The notes beneath the pieces are model-generated. The model was not told the origin of the DNA and searched no databases. It worked only from the letters and a program-made list of their open reading frames with translations. From NCBI GenBank assembly GCA_041655595.1, contig JBBAFB010000011.1, positions 1 through 28,041 of the forward strand: DNA of 28,041 nt, written 5' to 3'. Shown here piece after piece: positions 13,880-21,081 of the stretch; within the stretch, counting starts at the first letter, position 1, and the number at the start of each line of letters is the position of its first letter. Source of the stretch: JBBAFB01 sp041655595. GTDB taxonomy: Bacteria > Bacillota > DULZ01. Position numbers and translations under genes: made by a program.

Positions 13880-14833
13880 TTACTTCATAAAACCATTGAT
13901 TATTTGGACTTCCGCCTCTTTTTCCGACAATCCCAGGGTCATTAATTTAACTAATTGCTCACCGGCAATTTTCCCTATTACGGCTTCATGTATCAAGCTG
14001 GCATCAATATGATTGGAAGTTACTTCGGGAATCGCCGTTACAATACCATTATCCATAATAATGGCATCGCATTCCGTATGGCCGTTGCATTTATTGTTTC
14101 CGTTAACTCTAGACAGAAAAACTTGTTTGGAGTTACCCTTTGCAACCGATCTTGACACTAAATGGGTGGCGGAATCCTCCCCATTTAACTCTACCTCAAA
14201 ATTTGTTTCTGCATATTGCTCCCCATCAGTCATTATTTTCTCAGTAATTATGAGGGTTGCTCCTGCCCCCAACACTGCCTTGGTATCCCTTTTTGTTGCA
14301 TCAACTCCTTGAATCTGAAAGCTGTCCATTTTCATGTAGCTTCCTTCCTTCAGCTCTATAATGGTGGTGGGATTCAAAATACGTTTACCGCCGCCGCTAC
14401 CTTCCCCGTAGTGTTTTTCAATGTATTCCACTTTGGAGTTCTTTTCCAAGAAGAAACGGTGAATGCCGTCATGTCCGCTGTTTTCAGCACCTGAGTTGTG
14501 AATAGCACAGCCGGCAATAATTGTAACATCTGCATTTTCACCTATATAAAAATCATTATACACCAGATCTTCCATACCTGATTTACTGATTACCACCGGA
14601 ATATGAACACTTTCATTTTTGGTGTTGGGCTTGATAATAATATCAATACCCGGGTTGTCTTTTTTAGTAATTATATTGATATTAGCAGTGGTCTCTCTAT
14701 CAACCCCTTCGCCATCAGCCCTAAGATTATATGCCCCTTGAGGTCGTTCGTGTAAATCAGCTACTTGCACTAATAAATTTTTATAAATATCTTCCTTGCT
14801 ATAATTTTCGTGTTTACCCTTGTCCAATTTCAC
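13880..14833 (-). CDS. smsB: SufB/SufD-family Fe-S cluster scaffold, minimal (SMS) type
   Basis: This 317-residue protein is a compact SufB/SufD-family scaffold that assembles Fe-S clusters with its ATPase partner encoded directly upstream. The C-terminal part carries the conserved cysteine and acidic block CNGHTECDA (Cys249, Cys255) and the HEAVIGKI motif (SLIHEAVIGK), which correspond to the cluster-building region of SufB. It is much shorter than E. coli SufB (~495 aa). There is no second SufD, SufS, SufU or SufE gene nearby. Two-gene SufC-SufB systems of this size are the type recently named SMS, found in archaea and anaerobic bacteria. Eight bases separate it from smsC. Often annotated simply as SufB or SufD. 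Confidence 0.88.
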   Translation of the reverse strand: MKLDKGKHENYSKEDIYKNLLVQVADLHERPQGAYNLRADGEGVDRETTANINIITKKDNPGIDIIIKPNTKNESVHIPVVISKSGMEDLVYNDFYIGENADVTIIAGCAIHNSGAENSGHDGIHRFFLEKNSKVEYIEKHYGEGSGGGKRILNPTTIIELKEGSYMKMDSFQIQGVDATKRDTKAVLGAGATLIITEKIMTDGEQYAETNFEVELNGEDSATHLVSRSVAKGNSKQVFLSRVNGNNKCNGHTECDAIIMDNGIVTAIPEVTSNHIDASLIHEAVIGKIAGEQLVKLMTLGLSEKEAEVQIINGFMK

Positions 14834-14842
14834 AGCTCTCCT

Positions 14843-15565
14843 TTAAATTGCAAAATGTTCGCAACTATCCAACTCGCTTAGTAAGCCGGGCAATATTTTT
14901 TCCTTGGTCCCATCTTTAGACACCTTGCCATTTTCTATAACTATAATCTTATCTGCCACATTTAAAATCCTTTCCTGGTGAGAGATGATTAAAATTGATC
15001 CCTTGCCTACATCATGCATCCTTTCGAAAACCTTAATTAAATTTTGAAAGCTCCATAAATCTATCCCTGCTTCCGGCTCATCCAGAATAGATAGCTCTGT
15101 ACCCCTAGCCATCATCATGGCAATTTCGATTCTTTTCAGTTCACCACCGGATAAACTGTCATCCACTTCTCTGTCGAGATACTCCTTTGCACAAAGACCA
15201 ACTTCCAATAAATATGCGCAGGCTTCCTCAACAGAAATCGGGCTGCCCTTACCCACTGCCAAGGAAATTAAATCAAAAACCTTAATCCCTTTAAATTTAA
15301 CCGGCTGCTGAAAAGCAAAGCTCATGCCGATATTTGCTCTTTCCGTGACGGATAAACCCGTGATATCTTTTCCTTTAAAAAATATTTTTCCAGAGGAGGG
15401 CTTTTCAATCCCCATAATCAGCTTGGCGATGGTAGATTTGCCCCCTCCATTGGGCCCGGTTATCACGACGAATTTTTCATCCACCCGAAAGGAAACATCC
15501 TTAATAATCTCTTTTTTCCTGCCGTCTTCCTCTATAAAAAATGAGATATTTTGTAGTTCCAGCAT
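14843..15565 (-). CDS. smsC: Fe-S assembly ABC-type ATPase (SufC family)
   Basis: This 240-residue soluble ATPase drives conformational change in the SufB-like scaffold. It has Walker A GPNGGGKST (37-45), Q-loop in AFQQPVKFKG, signature LSGGELKRIEIAMMMA (138 onward), Walker B ILDEPEAGID (Asp162-Glu163) and the switch His in IISHQERI. The DEPEAGID form and the absence of any membrane subunit nearby mark it as SufC-like and not as a transporter ATPase. It is the first gene of the two-gene operon, with GGAAGG upstream of the ATG and its own promoter at 15621-15649. Confidence 0.93.
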   Translation of the reverse strand: MLELQNISFFIEEDGRKKEIIKDVSFRVDEKFVVITGPNGGGKSTIAKLIMGIEKPSSGKIFFKGKDITGLSVTERANIGMSFAFQQPVKFKGIKVFDLISLAVGKGSPISVEEACAYLLEVGLCAKEYLDREVDDSLSGGELKRIEIAMMMARGTELSILDEPEAGIDLWSFQNLIKVFERMHDVGKGSILIISHQERILNVADKIIVIENGKVSKDGTKEKILPGLLSELDSCEHFAI

Positions 15566-15607
15566 TTAATCCTTCCTTTCTGTCTGCCTTCACTTCCATA
15601 TTTGGTT

Positions 15608-15649
15608 TAAATATAATATATATTTACCGAAAAGGCCAGGGTATTGCAA
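15608..15649 (-). promoter_or_regulatory. smsCB promoter with overlapping dyad
   Basis: On the minus strand TTGCAA (15649-15644), 17 bases, TAAATA (15626-15621) form a fair sigma-A promoter. A perfect 8-bp inverted repeat TAAATATA/TATATTTA (15608-15615 and 15619-15626) covers the -10. A repressor of the Rrf2 family often controls Fe-S operons through such sites, but no regulator gene is adjacent and AT-rich symmetry may be chance. Confidence 0.45.
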
Positions 15650-15668
15650 AAACCAATCAATAGGCATA

Positions 15669-16634
15669 CTACTCCCACTCAATAGTTGCCGGCGGTTTAG
15701 GGCTCAGATCATAGGCCACCCTATTTACTTGTTTGATTTCCCTTAGGATTCTGCTGGATACCTGATCCAGAATACTCCACGGTATTTTGACCGCTTCCGC
15801 CGTCATAGCATCAACACTGTTGACAGCCCTTAAGATTATGGGATATGCGTAGGTTCTACGGTTGTTTTTCATGCCCACGCTTTTCATAATAGGGAGTACG
15901 GCAAAATATTGCCAAATTTGGCCCTCCAGCCCTGCCTTTCTGATTTCATCCCTAAAAATAAAATCCGCCCGGCGTAAAATGGCCAGCTTTTCTTCTGTCA
16001 CCTCTCCAATAATTCTTACCCCCAAACCCGGCCCGGGGAAAGGTTGTCTCCAAACCACTTCATCAGGAAGGCCTAGTTCCACACCAACCATACGAACCTG
16101 GTCCTTAGTTAAACTTCTCAAAGGCTCTACCAAGGTAAAATCAATATCCTCAGGTAAACCTCCCACATTATGGTGGCTTTTAACAGTCACTTCTCCGGGC
16201 TTGCCGCTTTCAACCACATCGGATAAAATTGTACCTTGAACCAAAAAATCTATTTTACCTAATTTTTTTGCCTCTTCTTCAAAAACCCGAATAAACTCCT
16301 GACCGATAATTTTTCTTTTCTGCTCGGGATCCGCAACTCCTTTTAGCTTCGTTAAAAACCTTCCCTTTGCGTTTACCATTATTAGATTCATACCCAGGTG
16401 GGCATTAAAGGTAGTTTTTACCTCCTCCGCCTCACCTAAACGCATTAAGCCATGATCTACAAAGACACAAACCAACTGCTTGCCTATTGCCCGGTCTACC
16501 AAGACCGCCGCTACCGCAGAATCTACCCCGCCGCTTAAAGCACATAGGGCTCGCTTACCTCCAACCAGGGTGCGGATTTTAATTATTTCGTTTTTGAGGT
16601 AGCTCTTGACATCAAAATCCAAATTTCTATTCAT
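15669..16634 (-). CDS. guaAb: GMP synthase, ATP-pyrophosphatase subunit only (no glutaminase domain)
   Basis: This 321-residue protein adenylates XMP and aminates it to GMP. The PP-loop SGGVDS is at residues 34-39, and the later motifs GTILSDVVES, RQPFPGPGLGVR and the C-terminal PPATIEWE are intact. The usual bacterial GuaA (~510 aa) has an N-terminal class I glutamine amidotransferase domain; here the protein starts cleanly at the junction. Only 13 bases separate this ATG from the hpt stop, so no hidden glutaminase fits upstream. It is therefore a GuaAb-type subunit needing a separate GuaAa or free ammonia. The ATG at 16634 with GGGGGAAGG upstream is preferred to a GTG two codons earlier. 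Confidence 0.93.
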   Translation of the reverse strand: MNRNLDFDVKSYLKNEIIKIRTLVGGKRALCALSGGVDSAVAAVLVDRAIGKQLVCVFVDHGLMRLGEAEEVKTTFNAHLGMNLIMVNAKGRFLTKLKGVADPEQKRKIIGQEFIRVFEEEAKKLGKIDFLVQGTILSDVVESGKPGEVTVKSHHNVGGLPEDIDFTLVEPLRSLTKDQVRMVGVELGLPDEVVWRQPFPGPGLGVRIIGEVTEEKLAILRRADFIFRDEIRKAGLEGQIWQYFAVLPIMKSVGMKNNRRTYAYPIILRAVNSVDAMTAEAVKIPWSILDQVSSRILREIKQVNRVAYDLSPKPPATIEWE

Positions 16635-16647
16635 TGACACCTTCCCC

Positions 16648-17184
16648 CTACAAATATATTTCGGGTTTCAAAACACATACATCCGGCAACTGTCTGTACC
16701 TTTCCTGATAGTCCAAACCGTAACCCACAATGAATACATCGGGAACTTTAAACCCATTATACTTGACATCTACATCCACCTTACGCCTTTCGGGCTTGTC
16801 CAGTAGCGTGCAGACCTCAACACTGAGTGGCCGGCGAGCCTTAAGGTTTTCCAATAAATACTTAAGAGTTAACCCTGTATCAACTATGTCTTCTATAATC
16901 AAAACATGTTTGCCGGCAATATTACTGTCCAAGTCCTTTATAATCATTACCGCCCCCGAAGAAACGGCCGAATCCCGATAACTGGAAACCGCCATAAAAT
17001 CCATAGCAACCGGAATGCTCATTTTTCTTGACAGATCGGAGCAAAAAATAAAAGACCCCTTCAGAATACACACAAACAACAAATCTTTTCCCTGATAGTC
17101 CTTGGATATTTTGTCCGCCAGTTCTTTTACCTTCATTTGTACGACCGCATCCTCAATTAAAACTTCTTGAATATCTTTGTGCAT
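16648..17184 (-). CDS. hpt: Hypoxanthine phosphoribosyltransferase
   Basis: Hpt (178 aa) salvages hypoxanthine (and often guanine) to IMP/GMP with PRPP. The PRPP-binding loop is VLIIEDIVDTGLTLKYL (Glu98, Asp99, Asp102-Thr-Gly). The flexible-loop motif SSYRDSAVSSG and the C-terminal base-binding VGYGLDYQERYRQLPDV are standard. AAAGGGAG precedes the ATG. It is the first gene of a purine operon with guaA, seven or so bases apart, coupling salvage with GMP formation. Confidence 0.95.
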   Translation of the reverse strand: MHKDIQEVLIEDAVVQMKVKELADKISKDYQGKDLLFVCILKGSFIFCSDLSRKMSIPVAMDFMAVSSYRDSAVSSGAVMIIKDLDSNIAGKHVLIIEDIVDTGLTLKYLLENLKARRPLSVEVCTLLDKPERRKVDVDVKYNGFKVPDVFIVGYGLDYQERYRQLPDVCVLKPEIYL

Positions 17185-17237
17185 GTTTTTTCTCCCTTTG
17201 TTTAATTAGTCATATGTATCATTTTTTATCCGGCTTT

Positions 17238-17296
17238 TGTCAATAACGAGTAATTTCGAGGTTATATTATAAAAATCCTCTAAATACGAGCAATTT
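17238..17296 (-). promoter_or_regulatory. hpt-guaA promoter region with paired direct repeats
   Basis: On the minus strand TTGACA (17243-17238) is a perfect -35; the -10 is uncertain (TACATA at 19-bp spacing). Just upstream of it the plus-strand sequence ACGAGyAATTT occurs twice, at 17246-17256 and 17286-17296, exactly 40 bp apart (about four helical turns), differing at one base. This could be a site for a dimeric regulator. It does not match the Bacillus PurR box. Confidence 0.4.
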
Positions 17297-17298
17297 TA

Positions 17299-17982
17299 TT
17301 ATTGAATGGGAGGCTCCAACTGGATTTTAGCATGATAATCTGTAATCTCGATCGTCAGATAAAAACGATCCTCCGGTCTTGCCTTTAGATTTGCGGCCAC
17401 CTCACCTTTGACTAACTCACCGTTAGTCTTTAACCATAGGGTATACTGAAAGCCAAACCAATGCTTATTCATAAAAGGGTGTTCCAATTCCGGCGCAAAG
17501 CTTAATTGATGTAGCTTTTGCCCCTTATAATTTACCCTGCCCGCGTAAACCAAGTTATCTACTTTAATAAAGTTTAGACTGGCTAAGGGATCAATTTCCA
17601 CCATAAATAAATCCTGTTCAAATACCCGGTTGCCGGGAATAGTCATCCATTTTCCTTTTTCACCCGCTTTTAAATAGGTGATGTTATTTATATGATAGGC
17701 TTCAATGGGGGTACCCTGAATTACCCCGGATAAATGAAAGCCCTCCTCACCTTTTCTTTCCCCCTCTACATCGGAAATGTTCCTTTCCTGTCCATTGGCT
17801 ATTAACTTAAGCTCCACCTTGTAACGATAATTTTCCACAGCAGTTAGCTTTTCGGTTGTTTTGGCCAACAGCTCCTCCGGAATGATCTTAAGGTAGTTTT
17901 CCCAATAATAATAACCGGCATAACTGACCAGGAGAACAACCAACGCCGCTAAAAAAGGTTTTAAACGGATAAAAATAGTCAT
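17299..17982 (-). CDS. Membrane-anchored extracytoplasmic protein of unknown function
   Basis: I do not recognise a characterised family. The 227-residue product starts MTIFIRLKPFLAALVVLLVS, a single N-terminal membrane anchor, followed by a ~195-residue extracytoplasmic part rich in alternating beta strands (NYRYKVELKLIANGQ, KWMTIPGNRVFEQD, LYAGRV-like pattern, LYLTIEITDYH-like end). The pattern resembles LolA/LppX-type lipid-binding beta-cup proteins but lacks a lipobox; this is a guess from shape. GGAGG seven bases before the ATG at 17982 decides the start over a TTG five codons upstream. It stands alone between hpt and a UroD-family gene. Confidence 0.75.
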   Translation of the reverse strand: MTIFIRLKPFLAALVVLLVSYAGYYYWENYLKIIPEELLAKTTEKLTAVENYRYKVELKLIANGQERNISDVEGERKGEEGFHLSGVIQGTPIEAYHINNITYLKAGEKGKWMTIPGNRVFEQDLFMVEIDPLASLNFIKVDNLVYAGRVNYKGQKLHQLSFAPELEHPFMNKHWFGFQYTLWLKTNGELVKGEVAANLKARPEDRFYLTIEITDYHAKIQLEPPIQ

Positions 17983-18083
17983 TTTTCTTTCCTCCAATAA
18001 TTTTTATCTTAAGATATCTTACTGGAGAAATTAAAAAATATAACCTTTTCCAAGCGCCCCACAGAGGTTGGCAAGACTTTTAA

Positions 18084-19082
18084 CTAGCAATGATACATGG
18101 CTAAAATACCGTTAAGATTCATCTCCTTTGTCAGGGAACCACTGGCTGTGCTCAAAATATAACCTCCCCCCGGAGAACCGATTGCAATAGCATTCCGAAC
18201 AGTTTTTTCAATACGGCTGAGGTCATTTTGCTCTAACAGCGCGGGGTCTATATTACCCATCAAGCAGAGCTGCTGTCCGTATTGTTTCTTTACGGTAGCC
18301 AAATCCATACCGGCGGCCGGTTCCAGAGAGTGAATACCGGCAAAACCCATTTCCTTGAGATGTGGCAATAAAAATTCTATATTGCCGTCGCAATGCAACA
18401 TAATCGGTTGTTGAAACCTACTTAACAAAGCCAATATCCTTTTATAAACGGGGTAGAAAAGCTTTTCCATTGTCTTGGGAGCAATTAAAGGTCCTTGACT
18501 GGAAGCCATATCATCGCCGATAATTAAACCATGAGCACCGGCTGCAAAGGCTTTGGCAGCCAGTTGATACAACAAATCCCCGTAAGCATTAGCCAACAGC
18601 TCAATTTCCCTTTGGTTTTTAACTGTGGCCAGCAAAAAATCATTAAAATTCAGCAAACTCCCCAGTTCCTGAAAAACACCATCTAGCAAACCAAAAACAA
18701 ATAAATCGCTACCGTTAACCCACTCCCCTACTTCCGTAAAATCAAAATACCCCGGTTCGGGGAACTGATACTGACAGATCCGGTCAATACTTTTGATGGC
18801 TGGCTCTATGATTTGCCAATAACTACCCTTGTTGATTAGTTTTCTGCCGAAGGGGTCTTTTGCTTTCGTACCTTCTTCAGCAGCAAAATTTAAGGGCTTC
18901 GGACTTATTGCCACAAAATCCATCCGCAGCCTGCTTAAAGCTGCCTTTTTTTGCTCAAATTCGGCCCCTTCTTGATTCGGCATCAAAGAACTGATGACCT
19001 CGCGATCAATTAACAATTCACCCCTGGGAACACGATCCGGTTGTTGGTGATTGATAGCTTGCAGCATTCTGGTTATTTTCAT
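18084..19082 (-). CDS. Uroporphyrinogen decarboxylase (URO-D) family protein
   Basis: This 332-residue protein has the URO-D/MtaA (beta/alpha)8 fold pattern: N-terminal QPDRVPRGE, IIGDDMASSQGPLIAPKTM, MLHCDGNIEFLLPHLKEMG and CLMGNIDP. Relatives include haem UroD and corrinoid:coenzyme methyltransferases such as MtaA. The zinc methyltransferases carry H-x-C-G; here the corresponding stretch is H-C-D-G, with Asp in the usual Cys position, so a zinc methyltransferase role is doubtful. The N-terminal arginine-rich motif of true HemE is missing. There is no corrinoid protein gene nearby. The ribosome binding site AAGGAG precedes the ATG. Substrate unknown. Confidence 0.8.
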   Translation of the reverse strand: MKITRMLQAINHQQPDRVPRGELLIDREVISSLMPNQEGAEFEQKKAALSRLRMDFVAISPKPLNFAAEEGTKAKDPFGRKLINKGSYWQIIEPAIKSIDRICQYQFPEPGYFDFTEVGEWVNGSDLFVFGLLDGVFQELGSLLNFNDFLLATVKNQREIELLANAYGDLLYQLAAKAFAAGAHGLIIGDDMASSQGPLIAPKTMEKLFYPVYKRILALLSRFQQPIMLHCDGNIEFLLPHLKEMGFAGIHSLEPAAGMDLATVKKQYGQQLCLMGNIDPALLEQNDLSRIEKTVRNAIAIGSPGGGYILSTASGSLTKEMNLNGILAMYHC

Positions 19083-19103
19083 TTCTTACTCCTTAACTAA
19101 TAA

Positions 19104-20036
19104 TTATAGGCGGTCGGATAGCAGTGAAGCGACTGGTAGCGGGGATTTGCCTTTTTTATTGGCCAAGTAGACTCCATATAAAATCATAGCTGCCCCAAAC
19201 CAATGAAAAAGCATTAAACCTTCCTGAAGCAGAAAATAGGAAAAAATAGCTGAAAAAGCAGGCACCAAGTTTTGAAAAATGGCTGCCCGGCTTGGTCCGA
19301 TAGAGCCGATACCTTCATACCAAAAAACAAAACCGATGGCAGATGCAAAAATAGCTAAAAATGCAAGGGCACCGATAGTGACAAGACTAATTTCCTGCCA
19401 CCGTACTTGGCTTAACTGGGGCAAGGCCGAAACCCAAAGTATTAAAGCCCCCAAACCGCAAGCGTAGGTTGTGGTCAAAAGACTACTCCATCGTTTAGCC
19501 GTAGCCTTCCCAATAATGGTATAAAGGGACCAGCCAAAGACCGCAGTAGCCATTAGTAAATCCCCGTGGTTGAAATTCAGACTAAATAGGGCACCGAAGG
19601 AGCCCTTGGAAATAATAATAACCACCCCGATAATTGACAATATTAAACCTGCAATTTGTTTATTGTTGATTGTTTCCTTTAAAAAGAGGGCAGAAATAAT
19701 AGTTGTGATAACCGGCCCTGTAGCAACTAATAAGGAGCCGTTTACAGGGGAAGTATAAATTAAACCGGTGAAAAACAAAATATTATAAAAAGCTACCCCG
19801 GTTAAAGCTGCCCCCCAGAGTAACAGCCACTCCTTAGGATGCACCCAAGCCTTTTTTCCTTCCTTGGCAATTAAAAATACCAATAGCACTAAAAAAGCCA
19901 AAGTAAAACGGAGGGCGGCAGCCACAGTGGGGTGCAGCTCCATAACAACGAATTTGGCAGCTACAAAAGCCCCTCCCCAGCAAATAGCCGAAATTACCAA
20001 CATGGTATAGATTTTATAATCAGATAGTTTGCTCAT
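19104..20036 (-). CDS. EamA-family (DMT superfamily) transporter
   Basis: A 310-residue integral membrane protein with ten predicted membrane helices in two EamA repeats. The first repeat has CWGGAFVAAKFVVMELHPTV and the second has FGWSLYTIIGKATAKRWS and a SRAAIFQNLVPAFSAIFSYF segment. Proteins of this kind export amino acids or other small metabolites; the substrate cannot be told from sequence. It lies close downstream of a second EamA gene on the same strand (~95 bp), which is a different paralogue, not a recent copy. GAGGAAATC precedes the ATG. Confidence 0.9.
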   Translation of the reverse strand: MSKLSDYKIYTMLVISAICWGGAFVAAKFVVMELHPTVAAALRFTLAFLVLLVFLIAKEGKKAWVHPKEWLLLWGAALTGVAFYNILFFTGLIYTSPVNGSLLVATGPVITTIISALFLKETINNKQIAGLILSIIGVVIIISKGSFGALFSLNFNHGDLLMATAVFGWSLYTIIGKATAKRWSSLLTTTYACGLGALILWVSALPQLSQVRWQEISLVTIGALAFLAIFASAIGFVFWYEGIGSIGPSRAAIFQNLVPAFSAIFSYFLLQEGLMLFHWFGAAMILYGVYLANKKGKSPLPVASLLSDRL

Positions 20037-20074
20037 AGAGATTTCCTCGATTCTGTTAATTAATTAGTTAGTCG

Positions 20075-20109
20075 GCCTCCGCCTTCTACTTTCCACCTTC
20101 TACCGACCC
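20075..20109. repeat. Short heptad tandem repeat
   Basis: Four to five consecutive 7-bp units with the pattern CCTTCTA/CTTTCCA (GCCTCCG, CCTTCTA, CTTTCCA, CCTTCTA, CCGACCC) occupy the gap between the two EamA genes. Further CCTTCAA/CCTTTA variants follow to about 20155, running into the end of the second gene. No function is evident. Confidence 0.55.
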
Positions 20110-20130
20110 CAAAAGGATACCCCAAAGCCT

Positions 20131-20991
20131 TCAACCTTTACCTTTCGCCTTCAAGGTAGAGTAAAAAACTGTGCTCAAAATTAACAGACCTCCGATCACT
20201 TCTTTAAAACCGGGAATTTCTTTAATCAGGATTATAGCTATGATAATACCATAAACCGGCTCCAAATTGGAAATGATACCGGCAGTATAGGTTCGAATGT
20301 TTTTAAGGCTTTGAATAAACAGGGTGTGGGCAATGCCGGTAAACACAATCCCTAATAAAACCAGCAGCAAAAGATCGTTTATTTGAAGCACCGGTCTGTA
20401 TAAAAAATAAAAAGGAATCAACGCAACCAAGGCCACCAATTGTTCATAAAAGGCAATTACCGTGCTGGGATAGATCCGGGCAAATTTACGATTAAGAATG
20501 GATAAAACAGCATATGTAAAGCTTGACACCAGCCCGATTAATACCCCCTGTAAAATTTGACTTCCCAATTCAAATTTGGGGATAACAAAAGCTACCCCGG
20601 CAAAAGTTATCAAGGCGGTAAAGATATCAACTGTCTGCAATTTTTCTCCAAAAAATATGGGCTCCAAAAAAGTCACAAAAACGGGAAAGGTGGCAAATGT
20701 CAACAAACCGATAGCCACTGTAGACATTTGGATTGACTGAAAAAAAGCACTCCAGTGGACGGCTAAAATCAGTCCCATCAGGACTAAGTAATAATAATCC
20801 CTCTTTTTGTCCAATTTTACGTTCTGCTTTAAATATAAAATTAGTGCTCCTAGAAAAAGACTGGAAAAAAAGACCCTCCCCAATACAATTATAGCGGCAG
20901 GCAAGGAAAGAAGCTTTCCAAAAAGTCCTGCCACTCCAAATAAAAATACTGCTAAATGTACTTCCACCAAGCTTTTTGTCTTGCTGTCCAT
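20131..20991 (-). CDS. EamA-family (DMT superfamily) transporter
   Basis: A 286-residue membrane protein with ten hydrophobic segments in two EamA repeats (for example VHLAVFLFGVAGLFGKLLSL and VLIGLVSSFTYAVLSILNRK; ends LEPVYGIIIAIILIKEIPGF). It is a likely small-metabolite exporter of unknown substrate. The ATG at 20991 is preceded by AAGGAGACAAG; a longer in-frame start would add a non-hydrophobic 16-residue stretch across the upstream region. It is separated from the signalling operon upstream by a terminator at 21038-21061, so it must have its own promoter in the ~45-bp gap or depend on read-through. Confidence 0.9.
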   Translation of the reverse strand: MDSKTKSLVEVHLAVFLFGVAGLFGKLLSLPAAIIVLGRVFFSSLFLGALILYLKQNVKLDKKRDYYYLVLMGLILAVHWSAFFQSIQMSTVAIGLLTFATFPVFVTFLEPIFFGEKLQTVDIFTALITFAGVAFVIPKFELGSQILQGVLIGLVSSFTYAVLSILNRKFARIYPSTVIAFYEQLVALVALIPFYFLYRPVLQINDLLLLVLLGIVFTGIAHTLFIQSLKNIRTYTAGIISNLEPVYGIIIAIILIKEIPGFKEVIGGLLILSTVFYSTLKAKGKG

Positions 20992-21037
20992 CTTGTCTCC
21001 TTCAAATTTAAACTTTTTATAGTAACAATTATATAAC

Positions 21038-21061
21038 AAAAAACCTCCCTTGTAAGGAGGT
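21038..21061 (-). terminator. Intrinsic terminator of the signalling operon
   Basis: In minus-strand RNA ACCTCCTT (21061-21054) pairs with AGGGAGGT (21050-21043), eight pairs with one G-U and an ACA loop, followed by a run of T. It lies about 20 bases after the diguanylate cyclase stop. Confidence 0.88.
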
Positions 21062-21081
21062 AAAGGGAATTTAGCCTTTTT

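Noticed and set aside
16641..17184. Hidden glutaminase domain fused or frameshifted upstream of guaA
   Set aside because: The sequence upstream is a complete hpt gene on the same strand, leaving only a few bases.
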